This document shows positions 8,631 to 17,615 of a stretch of DNA of 43,388 nucleotides, one piece after another. Location: contig NTJN01000006.1 of NCBI GenBank assembly GCA_002457515.1, positions 1-43,388 on the forward strand. The letters are read 5' to 3'. The notes under the pieces were generated by a model. That model ran no database searches. It was not told where the DNA came from and saw only the letters and a program-made list of their open reading frames with translations. The number at the start of each line of letters is the position of its first letter. Position 1 is the stretch's first letter. This stretch comes from Pelagibacterales bacterium MED-G40. GTDB lineage: Bacteria; Pseudomonadota; Alphaproteobacteria; Pelagibacterales; Pelagibacteraceae. The translations under genes were made by a program, and so were the position numbers.

Positions 8631-10224
8631 TTATATTTGCAGGTGCTTTTTCTTTGAACAATTTGTACTCTAAGCTATCAATCAATGCTTTAAAAGAAGC
8701 CTCGATTATATTTTGGGAAACTCCAATTGTAAACCAGCTTTTGCCAGTTTTGTCAGTGCTTTCAATTAAAACACGAGTTGTTGCGCCTGTTCCAGTATTA
8801 AGAATTCTAACTTTGTAATCTAACAATTTTAAATCAGAAAAATACTTATAATACTTTTCTACTCTTTTAAAATTTGATCTTATAGCATTATCTAAAGCAT
8901 TTACTGGACCATTACCAGATCCAATACATTTGATTTCACTTCCGTCTATTAAAAAAGTAACTTCTGCAGTAGTTTTAATTTCTTGGGACTTTTGAACATT
9001 TACACTATAACTTTTAACTTTAAGATATTCAGGTAGTTTGCCTAATAATTTATTAGCAAGTAGTTCGAAAGAGGCATCAGCACCGTCGTATGAATATCCG
9101 CTAAACTCTCTACCTTTTACTTCATCTAAAATTTTTTGAACTTTCGGATCTTTTGAGTCTATTTTAACTCCATAATTTTCTAATCTTGATAAAATGTTTG
9201 ATCTTCCAGATTGATTTGAAACAATGATATTTCTATGATTTCCTACTAACTTAGGATCAATGTGTTCATAAGTTTTTGGATCTTTTTTTACCGCTGAAAC
9301 ATGTAAGCCCCCTTTGTGTGAAAATGCTGAAGCACCTACATACGCCATATTTTTGTTTGGTTTTCTATTAAGTACTTCATCTAAAAATCTTGAACACTCT
9401 GTTAAAGATGCAAGTTTATCTTTTTTAATATTCAATATAAATTTATCGTTAAAAGTTTTTTTTAAAAATAGTGTAGGAATAATCGACATTAAATTTGCAT
9501 TTCCACATCTCTCTCCCAGTCCGTTTATAGTTCCTTGTATTTGTCTTGCTCCAGCTAGAACAGCTGCTAATGAATTACTAACTGCATTTTCAGTGTCATT
9601 ATGTGCATGGATGCCCAAATTTTTTCCTGGAATAATCTTAGAAACTGAATGGACTATGTCAGCAACTTCATTTGGTAAAGTACCTCCGTTTGTATCACAT
9701 AAAACTAACCACCTAGCTCCTTCATCGTAAGCTTGTTTTAAACAAGTTAATGCATATTTTGGATTGTTTTTATATCCATCAAAAAAATGTTCTGCATCAA
9801 ATAGAAATTCTTTTTTATTTTTAACAAAATGCTTTACAGTTTCTTTAATATTATTGAGATTGTCTTCATTTTTGATTCCTAAAGCTGTTTTTACCTGAAA
9901 ATCCCATGTTTTTCCTACTACACAAACTGTTTTACAATTAGCGTTAACTAATGGTGATAGACTAGGGTCATTGTCTGCACTCATGCCATTTCTTTTAGTC
10001 ATACCAAAAGCTGTAAATTTAGTACTTCCTAAATCTGGAGATTTATCAAAAAATTCCGTGTCTATTGGGTTGGCGCCTGGCCAGCCACCTTCCACATAAT
10101 CAACCCCTATTTTAGCCAAAATTTTTGCTATTTTGTTTTTATCACTTACAGAAAAGTCTACACCTTCAGTTTGTGCGCCATCTCTAAGCGTTGTGTCAAA
10201 AATATATAATTTGTCTTTACTCAC
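8620..10224 (-). CDS. cimA: (R)-citramalate synthase family enzyme
   Basis: An HMGL-like condensing enzyme. The N-terminus LYIFDTTLRDGAQTEGVDFSVSDK fits the CimA type rather than LeuA; citramalate synthase joins pyruvate and acetyl-CoA, feeding 2-ketobutyrate to isoleucine. Metal-site motifs DTTLRDG and GIHAHNDTENAVSNSLA are present, with GTINGLGERCGNANL. A C-terminal LeuA-type regulatory domain is present (roughly residues 400-520). I start at GTG 10224, whose GTGA overlaps the cysS stop and which has GGAAA 5 bases upstream; a TTG at 10236 would add 4 residues. Homocitrate or isopropylmalate synthase is possible but less likely. Confidence 0.88.
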   Translation of the reverse strand: MSKDKLYIFDTTLRDGAQTEGVDFSVSDKNKIAKILAKIGVDYVEGGWPGANPIDTEFFDKSPDLGSTKFTAFGMTKRNGMSADNDPSLSPLVNANCKTVCVVGKTWDFQVKTALGIKNEDNLNNIKETVKHFVKNKKEFLFDAEHFFDGYKNNPKYALTCLKQAYDEGARWLVLCDTNGGTLPNEVADIVHSVSKIIPGKNLGIHAHNDTENAVSNSLAAVLAGARQIQGTINGLGERCGNANLMSIIPTLFLKKTFNDKFILNIKKDKLASLTECSRFLDEVLNRKPNKNMAYVGASAFSHKGGLHVSAVKKDPKTYEHIDPKLVGNHRNIIVSNQSGRSNILSRLENYGVKIDSKDPKVQKILDEVKGREFSGYSYDGADASFELLANKLLGKLPEYLKVKSYSVNVQKSQEIKTTAEVTFLIDGSEIKCIGSGNGPVNALDNAIRSNFKRVEKYYKYFSDLKLLDYKVRILNTGTGATTRVLIESTDKTGKSWFTIGVSQNIIEASFKALIDSLEYKLFKEKAPANINEK

Positions 10225-11573
10225 TTGTATTTCCAACTTGTTTCATCTTTTTTATCCTCTATCAAAACACCTTCATTTAATAATTCAATTCTAATCTTGT
10301 CAGCAAGTTTAAAATCACCTTTTTTTCTGGCTTCGAGCCTCTCATTAATTTTATTTATAATAATTTTTTCCGAGATTTTTACAGATTTTTTTTTATAATT
10401 TTCCCAGCTTTTTTTATTTTCATTAAATAAACCAATAAGGCGACAAGCATAATTAAAATTTTCTTTTTTATCTTTGTCTCCATTAAAAGCTTCATTATAA
10501 AGTTCGTGTAATTTGGAAATATACTCTGGAGTATTCAAATCATCTAACAAACTCTCAAAACAATTTGGTATTTTTTTTTGATCATAATTTTCTTCGTATA
10601 AAGAATACCATTTATCTAATGTTTTTTTTTGTTGGTCTAATAATTTTTCATTCCAATCTAGCGGCTGCTTGTAGTGTGAACTTAAAAGGGCTAATCTTAT
10701 TACTTGACCATTGTAATGCTTCAATGCATCAGTAATACTAACTATATTTCCTAAAGATTTAGACATTTTTTCTTTGTTCATGGTTAAAAAACCATTATGA
10801 ATCCAATAATTGGCCATCTTACTAGTAGAATTATTAGAGCAAGATTGAGCTATTTCATTTTCATGATGAGGAAAAACTAAATCTAAACCTCCACCATGGA
10901 TATCAAATTCTTTGCTTAAATATTTTTCACTCATAACCGAGCACTCTAAATGCCAACCAGGTCGGCCTCTTCCCCACGGTGAGTCCCATCCAGGATCTTT
11001 TTCTTGTGAAGGTTTCCAAAGTACAAAGTCCAAAGGATTTTTTTTATGAACTGAAACTTCAACTCGTGATCCTGCTTTTAATTCATCTAGATTTTTATTA
11101 GAAAGTTTCCCATAATCTTTAAAAGATGATACCGAAAAATAAACATGTCCATCATTTTCATAAGCAAAACCTTTTTCGATCAGAGAATTGGTCATTTTTA
11201 CCATTTCATTAACATGTCCGGTAGCTTTAGGTTCAACTGTTGGTTCTAAACAATTGAGATTTTTACATGCATCGTGAAACTGTTTCGTTACTTCTTCTGT
11301 AATTTTGTTTATTGGTAAATTTTTTTCTTTAGCAATGTCTATAATTTTATCATCTATATCCGTTATGTTTCTCACATAAGTAACGTTTTTATCTCCATAT
11401 ATTTTTTTGAGTATTCTAAATAAAAGATCAAAAACAACTAAAGAGCGTGCATTTCCAACATGAGGACTGTCATATACTGTCGGACCACAAGCGTACATAG
11501 TTATATTTTTAGAATTTATTGGTTTAAACAATTCTTTTTTTTTACTTAGTGTATTTGAAATTTTAAGATTCAT
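10221..11573 (-). CDS. cysS: Cysteinyl-tRNA synthetase
   Basis: A 450-residue class I aminoacyl-tRNA synthetase charging tRNA-Cys. The HIGH-like signature is SPHVGNARS and the KMSKS loop is KEKMSKSLGN. The active-site zinc ligands appear as the cysteine in YACGPTVYD, the cysteine in LECSVMS and histidines in FPHHENEIAQS. I choose ATG 11573 (MNLKISNTLS); a TTG 6 bases earlier is less likely. The gene overlaps the end of nadE by 11 bases and its stop overlaps the cimA start. The C-terminal domain is short. Confidence 0.96.
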   Translation of the reverse strand: MNLKISNTLSKKKELFKPINSKNITMYACGPTVYDSPHVGNARSLVVFDLLFRILKKIYGDKNVTYVRNITDIDDKIIDIAKEKNLPINKITEEVTKQFHDACKNLNCLEPTVEPKATGHVNEMVKMTNSLIEKGFAYENDGHVYFSVSSFKDYGKLSNKNLDELKAGSRVEVSVHKKNPLDFVLWKPSQEKDPGWDSPWGRGRPGWHLECSVMSEKYLSKEFDIHGGGLDLVFPHHENEIAQSCSNNSTSKMANYWIHNGFLTMNKEKMSKSLGNIVSITDALKHYNGQVIRLALLSSHYKQPLDWNEKLLDQQKKTLDKWYSLYEENYDQKKIPNCFESLLDDLNTPEYISKLHELYNEAFNGDKDKKENFNYACRLIGLFNENKKSWENYKKKSVKISEKIIINKINERLEARKKGDFKLADKIRIELLNEGVLIEDKKDETSWKYK

Positions 11574-12306
11574 TGTCAAATTTACAAACTGGTATTGGAA
11601 GCATTTTATGAAGATTTTTTTCTCTTATACTTAAATATTTTTTATAATTAGGATCTTTATTATCTTTCATGGCCTTTTCTAAATCTTGATAAGACATTCC
11701 TAGTTGATTTACGTCTGATCTTCCGTCATCCCATAAGCCATCAGTTGGTTCTGCACTAACGATTTCTTTAGGTATTCCCAAGTGTTCACCCATTTCCCAA
11801 ACTTCAGTTTTAGTGCAATCTGCAATTGGAGAAATATCAACACCACCGTCGCCATACTTCGTATAAAACCCAACACCAAAATCTTCAACTTTATTTCCTG
11901 TGCCAACTACAATTCCAGTGTTAGCAGCAGCGACTTGGTATAAAGTTGACATTCTTAGACGTGCCCTTGAATTGGCTAAACCATGCTCATTATTAAATTT
12001 ATTAAGTGTCTCTTTAAATGAGTTAAATACTTTTTCAAGTTCAACTAAATTAAATTCTACATTCTTAAATTTCGATGAAAGCCATTTACCATGTTTCAAG
12101 CTAAGATCATGTTGTGCCTTAATCTGTTTTATAGGCATACTTAAAACTATAGTTTTTTTTCCAGTTAGAGCACATAGCGTACTAACAACCGAGGAATCGA
12201 TCCCTCCTGAAATACCTACAACTAATGCTTGAGGAGAAAATGAAGTTGACTCACAATATTTGTTTATCCACTTTGTTATAATCTCTATTCTTTTTTTTGC
12301 TTCCAT
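11563..12306 (-). CDS. nadE: NAD+ synthetase (ammonia-dependent type)
   Basis: A 247-residue N-type ATP pyrophosphatase that amidates nicotinic acid adenine dinucleotide to NAD+. The P-loop VVGISGGIDSSVV (near residue 28) and the later motifs RARLRMSTLYQVA, GTGNKVEDFGVGFYTKYGDGGVDI and EPTDGLWDDGRSD are family hallmarks. There is no N-terminal nitrilase-like glutaminase domain, so it would use free ammonia or a separate donor. It follows aroF on the same strand after 57 bases holding two inverted repeats. Confidence 0.94.
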   Translation of the reverse strand: MEAKKRIEIITKWINKYCESTSFSPQALVVGISGGIDSSVVSTLCALTGKKTIVLSMPIKQIKAQHDLSLKHGKWLSSKFKNVEFNLVELEKVFNSFKETLNKFNNEHGLANSRARLRMSTLYQVAAANTGIVVGTGNKVEDFGVGFYTKYGDGGVDISPIADCTKTEVWEMGEHLGIPKEIVSAEPTDGLWDDGRSDVNQLGMSYQDLEKAMKDNKDPNYKKYLSIREKNLHKMLPIPVCKFDNES

Positions 12307-12321
12307 AATTTATTAACCTTT

Positions 12322-12336
12322 ATCCTTTCTCAGGAT
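12322..12336 (-). other. Small stem-loop before nadE
   Basis: ATCCT (12322-12326) and AGGAT (12332-12336) form a 5-bp stem with a 5-base loop in the aroF-nadE spacer. In the minus-strand transcript it lies just after the larger inverted repeat at 12340-12370 and includes purine-rich sequence upstream of nadE. It might modulate nadE translation or be chance; the stem alone is weak. Confidence 0.25.
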
Positions 12337-12339
12337 TCT

Positions 12340-12370
12340 ATCTTAATAATTATATAATAATTATTAAGAT
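12340..12370. repeat. Perfect 14-bp inverted repeat between aroF and nadE
   Basis: The left arm at 12340-12353 (ATCTTAATAATTAT) is the exact reverse complement of the right arm at 12357-12370, with a 3-base loop. It spans the aroF stop codons (tandem TAA) and sits upstream of nadE. An all but A/T stem of 14 bp is too long to dismiss as ordinary A+T-rich noise. It lacks the G+C stem and separate U-tract of a classical terminator, so it could be a weak terminator, an mRNA 3'-end stabiliser, or a protein-binding palindrome. Confidence 0.6.
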
Positions 12371-13740
12371 GCTGCTTGAATAATATTTTTTGAATAAGTC
12401 GAGTTTTTCTTTATTTCATCAGAAATAAGAAAAGCCAATTCTAAAGCCTGACTAGCGTTTAATCTAGGGTCACAGTGGGTTCTATATCTGTTAGACAATT
12501 CCTTTTCAGAAATTTTTTGAGCTCCGCCAGTGCATTCTGTCACATCTTGACCTGTCATTTCAACATGAAGTCCGCCAGCATAACTTCCTTCAGCTTGATG
12601 TATGCTAAATACATTTTTAACTTCTTTAAGTACGCTATCGAAAGGTCTAGTTTTTAAACCACTAGAAGCTTTAATAGTGTTTCCGTGCATTGGATCACAT
12701 GACCAGATAACATTAAGTCCTTCTTTCTTAATAGCTTTAATTAGTTTAGGTAAAAACTTTTCGGCATTATTAGCGCCAAACCTTGATATTAAAGTAAGCC
12801 TACCTGGATCATTGTCGGGATTTAAAATGTTACATAGTTTAATTAATTCATCTGGTTTTAATGTCGGTCCACATTTTAAACCCAAGGGATTTTTTATTCC
12901 TCTACAAAACTCAACATGGGCACCATCGGGTTGTCTAGTTCTATCCCCTATCCAAACAAAGTGTGCTGATGTATCATGATACTCTCCAGTAGTTGAGTCA
13001 ACTCTTGTCATTGACTCTTCAAATGGAAGTAAAAGAGCCTCATGTGAAGTATAAAAGTTTACTGTTCTTAGCCTTCTATTATTTTCTGGGTTTATTCCAC
13101 ATGCTTCCATAAAAGCTAAAGCGTCACTAATCTTGTCCTCAATCTCTTTGTACTTGCCTTTTGTTTTTTTATTTATAAAACCTAAATTCCATAAGTGTAC
13201 TTGTCTTAAATCAGCAAAACCTCCCTGAGAAAATGCTCTTATCAAGTTTAAAGTAGAAGCTGATTGAGAATAAGCTCTAAACAATCTTTTTGCATCTGGA
13301 ACACGCGCTTTTTCAGAAAATTCCATTCCGTTAATATTGTCTCCTAAATAACTCGGTAATTCTTTATCATCTTTTTTTTCAGTTGGAGCACTTCTAGGCT
13401 TGGAAAATTGACCAGCAATCCTTCCAACTTTAACAACTGGTAAAGAGGCAGAGTGGGTCAGAACTAATGACATTTGTAATACAGCTTTAAATGTATCTCT
13501 AATATTATCTGGATTAAATTCAGCAAAACTTTCTGCGCAGTCTCCTCCTTGTAATAAGAAAGCCTTACCTTTAACAACATCTGCTAAAGATTTTTTTAGT
13601 GATCTAGTTTCACCGGCAAAAACTAAAGGAGGATATTTCTTAATTTTATCCAATACCATATTAAGTTCCTTTTCATCTTCGTATTTAGGAAGATGTTTTG
13701 CAGGATAGTCTTTCCAACTATTTAAAGTCCATTTTTTCAT
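12364..13740 (-). CDS. aroF: Class II 3-deoxy-7-phosphoheptulonate (DAHP) synthase
   Basis: A 458-residue enzyme for the first shikimate step, condensing PEP with erythrose-4-phosphate. It is the plant-like class II form: KGKAFLLQGGDCAESFAEF (near residue 75), GRIAGQFSKPRS, WIGDRTRQPDGAHVEFCRGIKNPLGLKCGP and CDPMHGNT are hallmark segments. The ATG at 13740 (MKKWTLNSW) is preferred over a TTG two codons earlier because AAGAG lies 6 bases upstream of it. It follows glmS on the same strand. The symbol aroF is conventional; class II enzymes are also called aroG or aroH. Confidence 0.94.
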   Translation of the reverse strand: MKKWTLNSWKDYPAKHLPKYEDEKELNMVLDKIKKYPPLVFAGETRSLKKSLADVVKGKAFLLQGGDCAESFAEFNPDNIRDTFKAVLQMSLVLTHSASLPVVKVGRIAGQFSKPRSAPTEKKDDKELPSYLGDNINGMEFSEKARVPDAKRLFRAYSQSASTLNLIRAFSQGGFADLRQVHLWNLGFINKKTKGKYKEIEDKISDALAFMEACGINPENNRRLRTVNFYTSHEALLLPFEESMTRVDSTTGEYHDTSAHFVWIGDRTRQPDGAHVEFCRGIKNPLGLKCGPTLKPDELIKLCNILNPDNDPGRLTLISRFGANNAEKFLPKLIKAIKKEGLNVIWSCDPMHGNTIKASSGLKTRPFDSVLKEVKNVFSIHQAEGSYAGGLHVEMTGQDVTECTGGAQKISEKELSNRYRTHCDPRLNASQALELAFLISDEIKKNSTYSKNIIQAAS

Positions 13741-13764
13741 ATTCAACTCTTAGGGGATGTTTAT

Positions 13765-13793
13765 ATTATAAAAGGTTTTTATTCAACTGTTAC
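13765..13793 (-). promoter_or_regulatory. Possible aroF promoter
   Basis: A perfect TATAAT (minus strand 13770-13765) lies 24 bases before the aroF ATG in the glmS-aroF spacer. With 17-base spacing the -35 would be GTAACA (13793-13788), a 4/6 match inside the end of glmS. TATAAT occurs easily by chance in A+T-rich DNA, so this is only a candidate. Confidence 0.3.
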
Positions 13794-15596
13794 TGATTTA
13801 GCTAGGTTTCTAGGTTTGTCTATGTCGCGTTTTTTCAATAGTGCAACATGATAAGCGAGCAATTGAAGTGGCATTGCGCTCAAAAATGGAGATAAAGATT
13901 TCTCAAGATAAGGGAGGTTGATTGTAAATCTCACGTTTTCACTTATTACATTATCGTTACTATCGGTAATAAGTAAAATTTTTCCACCTCTTGCAATAAC
14001 TTCCTGCATATTAGAAATAGTTTTATGAAAATATTTATCATGTGGTGAAATAACAATCACTGGTAAACCATTTTCAATTAAAGCTAAGGGCCCATGCTTC
14101 ATTTCACCTGCTGGGTAACCCTCTGCATGTAAATAGGAAAGTTCTTTAAGTTTTAGAGCTCCTTCAAGTGCTATTGGAAAAGAAAACCCTCTTCCTAAAA
14201 ACATCGAACCTTTGGAGTTTAAAAAGTCTTTAGCTACAAGTTGAATTTTATCCTCTGTTTTAAGACATTCTATTAATATATCTGGTAGTTTTATTAAATT
14301 ACTAATTTTTTTTTGATAATCTTCTTTTTCTATATCCCCTCTTAAATATCCCATTTTTAAAGAGAACATATAAAGTAACAACATTTGTCCTATAAAAGCT
14401 TTAGTAGATGCAACACCGATTTCAGGACCGGCATGGATTGGCAAAACCCAATCTGAATTTCTTGCGATAGTGCTTTCAACTACATTTACAACTGAACAAG
14501 TTTTAACTTTATTTTTTTTACATAGATCTAGAGCAGCTGAGGTATCAGCTGTTTCACCGGATTGAGACACAAAAATATACAAATTATTTTTGTTAAATCT
14601 TATTTTTCTATATCTAAATTCTGACGCAATATCGGTTTCAACTTCAATAGAAGTAAATTCTTCAAACCAATATTTTGCTACTAAACATGAGTGGTAAGCT
14701 GTTCCACAACCAATTAGTATAATTTTATTAATTTTTTTTGCATCAAATGGAATATTGTAAAAATTAATATCTTCTCTACTTTTGTCTATGTACTCATTAA
14801 TACAATTTTTTGCTGTAATTGGTTGTTCAAAAATCTCTTTGATCATAAAATTTTTGTAATCACCTTTGTCAGCAATATTTTTATCATCAGACAAAGTTAA
14901 AACTTTCTTATTTATTTTATTTTTGCTTAAATCATAAAACTCAACTTTATCTTTTGTTAAAACGCAGATATCTCCATCATCTAAATAGGATATTTTATTA
15001 GTCATAGATTTTAATGCATATGAGTCTGATCCAATATAATTTTCATCTTTCGAATAACCTACAGCTAATGGGCTACCTCGTCTTGCGCCTATAATCATAT
15101 CGTCATATTCTTTAAAAATTATACCTAAGGCAAAACTACCTTCTAATTTAATTAAAGTATCATGTACTGCATTTAGTGGAGTTTTAATTTTTAGTTCATC
15201 GGTTAATAATAAAGTAATAACTTCTGTATCAGTTTGAGATTTAAAAATTTTTCCTTTTTTTTCTAATTCATGTTTTAAAATTTTTGAATTTTCTATAATA
15301 CCGTTATGTACAACAGAAACTATTTCACTTGAATGTGGATGTGCATTAGCTTCGTTGGGAACTCCATGTGTAGCCCATCTTACATGACCTATTCCTAAAT
15401 TACCCATTGCTGGGGTTTTAAACAAGATTTTTTCTAAATACTCAACTCTTCCTGAGCACTTTTTTTCATTAATTTGATTTTCATTTATTGTCGCTAAACC
15501 TGCAGAATCGTAACCTCTGTACTCAAGTTTTTTTAAAGAATTTATAATATTTGTTGAAACAGGTTTGTTACTCGCTATACCAATTATACCACACAT
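13779..15596 (-). CDS. glmS: Glutamine-fructose-6-phosphate aminotransferase (isomerising)
   Basis: A 605-residue enzyme making glucosamine-6-phosphate from fructose-6-phosphate and glutamine, the entry to amino-sugar and peptidoglycan synthesis. MCGIIGI at the N-terminus gives the Ntn-type catalytic Cys2 of the glutaminase domain (about 1-240), with GYDSAGLAT and GIGHVRWATHG. Two SIS sugar-isomerase domains follow (IGCGTAYHS, FVSQSGETADT, GRGFSFPIALEGALKLKE), and the end LAKSVTVE is the conserved C-tail. Its ATG directly abuts the stop of the GlmU-half gene, so the two steps of one pathway are coupled. No glmS ribozyme space exists upstream. Confidence 0.97.
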   Translation of the reverse strand: MCGIIGIASNKPVSTNIINSLKKLEYRGYDSAGLATINENQINEKKCSGRVEYLEKILFKTPAMGNLGIGHVRWATHGVPNEANAHPHSSEIVSVVHNGIIENSKILKHELEKKGKIFKSQTDTEVITLLLTDELKIKTPLNAVHDTLIKLEGSFALGIIFKEYDDMIIGARRGSPLAVGYSKDENYIGSDSYALKSMTNKISYLDDGDICVLTKDKVEFYDLSKNKINKKVLTLSDDKNIADKGDYKNFMIKEIFEQPITAKNCINEYIDKSREDINFYNIPFDAKKINKIILIGCGTAYHSCLVAKYWFEEFTSIEVETDIASEFRYRKIRFNKNNLYIFVSQSGETADTSAALDLCKKNKVKTCSVVNVVESTIARNSDWVLPIHAGPEIGVASTKAFIGQMLLLYMFSLKMGYLRGDIEKEDYQKKISNLIKLPDILIECLKTEDKIQLVAKDFLNSKGSMFLGRGFSFPIALEGALKLKELSYLHAEGYPAGEMKHGPLALIENGLPVIVISPHDKYFHKTISNMQEVIARGGKILLITDSNDNVISENVRFTINLPYLEKSLSPFLSAMPLQLLAYHVALLKKRDIDKPRNLAKSVTVE

Positions 15597-16244
15597 TTAT
15601 TTCTTTCTCTTTCTTTTATAATTTTTAACCTGTTCTTGCTTTGATCTTGTTAATGCTAAGGATCCTTTTTTTACATTTTTTGTTATTACCGAGCCCGCTC
15701 CTATAACTGAATTTTTTCCAATTTTAATTGGTGCCACCAATGAGGAGTTCGAACCAACAAAAACATTTTCGGCAATCATAGTTTTATTTTTTTTAGTTCC
15801 ATCATAATTACAAGTGATAGTCCCTGCACCAATGTTTGAATTTTTTCCTACTTCAGCGTCACCAATATAAGAAAGGTGATTTATCTTAGAATTAGATTTA
15901 ATTTTTGAATTTTTTGTTTCTACAAAATTACCAACTTTAGATCCAGATTCTAATTTTGTTCCTGGTCTTATTCTAGCATATGGTCCAATAATAATATTAT
16001 TGTCAATCTTTGCTCCTTCAATATGACTAAAAGATTTTACACTCACATTATTCCCAATTTTTACTTTAGAGCCAATTACCACGTAAGGCTCTATTGTTAC
16101 GTTTTTTCCAAAGCTAGTATCTTTTGATAAAAAAATTGTTTCGGGAGCTATTAGATTTACTCCTTTCATTAAAGCTTTATTTCTTAATCTCTCTTGGGAA
16201 AGCCTATAAGAATTCGCTTTATTTAATTTAATATTTGTATTCAT
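15597..16244 (-). CDS. glmU: GlmU C-terminal half: glucosamine-1-phosphate N-acetyltransferase domain only
   Basis: A 215-residue left-handed beta-helix protein matching the acetyltransferase half of GlmU. Hexapeptide repeats run from about residue 45. Active-site segments are [19 protein letters not shown] and [11 protein letters not shown] with [13 protein letters not shown], corresponding to E. coli R333, K351, H363 and the NYDG loop. The first 30 residues resemble the GlmU linker helix. The whole N-terminal uridylyltransferase half (about 225 residues) is absent, and the upstream DNA holds the divergent gph, so it was not simply missed. It is probably GlcN-1-P acetyltransferase; UDP transfer must be done elsewhere. 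Confidence 0.85.
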   Translation of the reverse strand: MNTNIKLNKANSYRLSQERLRNKALMKGVNLIAPETIFLSKDTSFGKNVTIEPYVVIGSKVKIGNNVSVKSFSHIEGAKIDNNIIIGPYARIRPGTKLESGSKVGNFVETKNSKIKSNSKINHLSYIGDAEVGKNSNIGAGTITCNYDGTKKNKTMIAENVFVGSNSSLVAPIKIGKNSVIGAGSVITKNVKKGSLALTRSKQEQVKNYKRKRKK

Positions 16245-16316
16245 CTAGATTTCTCTTTACATTAGAATTTGTACTGTAATAAGTCACAAAATATTTCTTT
16301 TTAATACTTATAAAAA

Positions 16317-16979
16317 ATGAGTCAAATATTAACAATTCTTTTTGATCTTGATGGAACTATAGTTGATACCGCTCCAGATTTAATGGCTGCACATAACCAT
16401 GTTATGAGAAAGTTTGGAAAAGATGAAAAAAAACTTTCTGATATTAAGAGTTTAGCTGGGCGTGGAACATGGGTAATGATGCAAAGATCTTTTAAAGAAA
16501 AAATAACAGACGAAAAAATTAAAAAAGAAATGACTACTGAGTTTTTAGATTACTATAGCAAAAACATAAACAGAGATAGTAAGCCTTTAGTTGGATTGAT
16601 TGAATTTTTGAACTGGGCAAAATCTAATAATATTTCTATGGCTGTTTGTACAAACAAACAAGAAAAATTAGCCGTAGACTTATTAAAAAAATTAGACCTT
16701 ATAAAATTTTTTGAATATGTCGCAGGATCTGACACTTTTGAATTTAATAAACCTGATCCACGACATCTTACTAATGTAGTTGAAATTATTAGTGGAGATT
16801 TAAAAAAAACAATTATGGTCGGTGATAGTGAGGTTGACTCTATGTCAGCTTATAACGCAAAAGTACCTTTTATATTGGTAGAGGAAGGTTACACTGAAAA
16901 AAATATAGAAGAAATTAAACATGATATTTCAATTAAAAATTTTTTGAATTTTGAAAAAGTTATTAAGAAATATTTATGA
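16317..16979 (+). CDS. gph: HAD-family phosphatase, phosphoglycolate phosphatase-like
   Basis: A 220-residue HAD hydrolase. Motif I DLDGTIVDTAPDL (nucleophile D10, acid D12) matches Gph closely. Motif II is the threonine in AVCTNKQ, motif III the lysine in FNKPDPRHL, and motif IV VGDSEVDSMSAYNA. A helical cap (about residues 17-85) fits subfamily I. Likely substrate is 2-phosphoglycolate from DNA repair or photorespiration-like chemistry, but HAD substrate calls from sequence are soft. It is divergent from the glmU half with a 72-base spacer and overlaps the LysE gene by ATGA. Confidence 0.8.
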   Translation: MSQILTILFDLDGTIVDTAPDLMAAHNHVMRKFGKDEKKLSDIKSLAGRGTWVMMQRSFKEKITDEKIKKEMTTEFLDYYSKNINRDSKPLVGLIEFLNWAKSNNISMAVCTNKQEKLAVDLLKKLDLIKFFEYVAGSDTFEFNKPDPRHLTNVVEIISGDLKKTIMVGDSEVDSMSAYNAKVPFILVEEGYTEKNIEEIKHDISIKNFLNFEKVIKKYL

Positions 16980-17575
16980 TTAACTTCTCGTTATTTTCTG
17001 CTTTAGCAACCTATTACTTTATAATGTTTGTTACACCTGGGCCTAATAATGCAATGTTGACTGCGTCAGGAATGAAATTTGGTTTTGTAAAAACATTGCC
17101 TCATTTAATTGGCATTCCTTCAGGGCACATTTTGCAAATTTCTCTGGTTTGTTTTGGCCTAGGAAATTTGTTTCTTAAAATTCCTGAATTGCAGTTTTAC
17201 ATGAAAATTTTATGTTTCTTTTATTTAATTTATTTAAGTTGGACTATATTAGGCTCTTTTAGCGTAGTAAAAAAAAAAACTGGGCGACCATTAAAGCTAT
17301 ACGAAGCTGCTGCTTTTCAGTTCATAAATCCTAAAGCGTGGACAATTGCAATTACTGTTGTGTCTGGTTTTTTTCCTGTGGAAGAGAACTTTTTTATTGC
17401 AACAACTTTTGTAACACTTACTGCAGCAGTTATTTGTTTCCCTTCTATTTGTTTATGGGCTTTGTTTGGTAATAGTTTAAGATTATTTATCAAAAATAAT
17501 AAGACAAAAAAAATTATTGAATATATTCTAGCTATATTATTAGTCGTAACTGCGTTATTTATTTTAATAAAATAA
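16976..17575 (+). CDS. LysE/RhtB-family amino-acid exporter
   Basis: A 199-residue inner-membrane protein with about six hydrophobic segments. The N-terminal FVTPGPNNAMLTASGMKFGFVKTLPHLIGIPSGH is the RhtB/LysE signature region, and the mid-protein FQFINPKAWTIAITV matches the conserved FxNPKAxxF-type motif. Family members export amino acids or their derivatives; the substrate is unknown here. Its ATG overlaps the gph stop (ATGA). A 40-base spacer separates it from prpB. Confidence 0.88.
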   Translation: MINFSLFSALATYYFIMFVTPGPNNAMLTASGMKFGFVKTLPHLIGIPSGHILQISLVCFGLGNLFLKIPELQFYMKILCFFYLIYLSWTILGSFSVVKKKTGRPLKLYEAAAFQFINPKAWTIAITVVSGFFPVEENFFIATTFVTLTAAVICFPSICLWALFGNSLRLFIKNNKTKKIIEYILAILLVVTALFILIK

Positions 17576-17615
17576 TCTTTGATTTTTTAATATTCGTCTA
17601 ATATAAGACACCTAA

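Noticed and set aside
9314-9730. A 138-codon plus-strand frame inside cimA
   Set aside because: It is antisense to strongly conserved cimA motifs and has no start context or family resemblance.
16245-16316. Riboswitch or small RNA in the glmU-gph divergent spacer
   Set aside because: At 72 bases of A+T-rich sequence with no convincing stem or known motif, I see only room for promoters.
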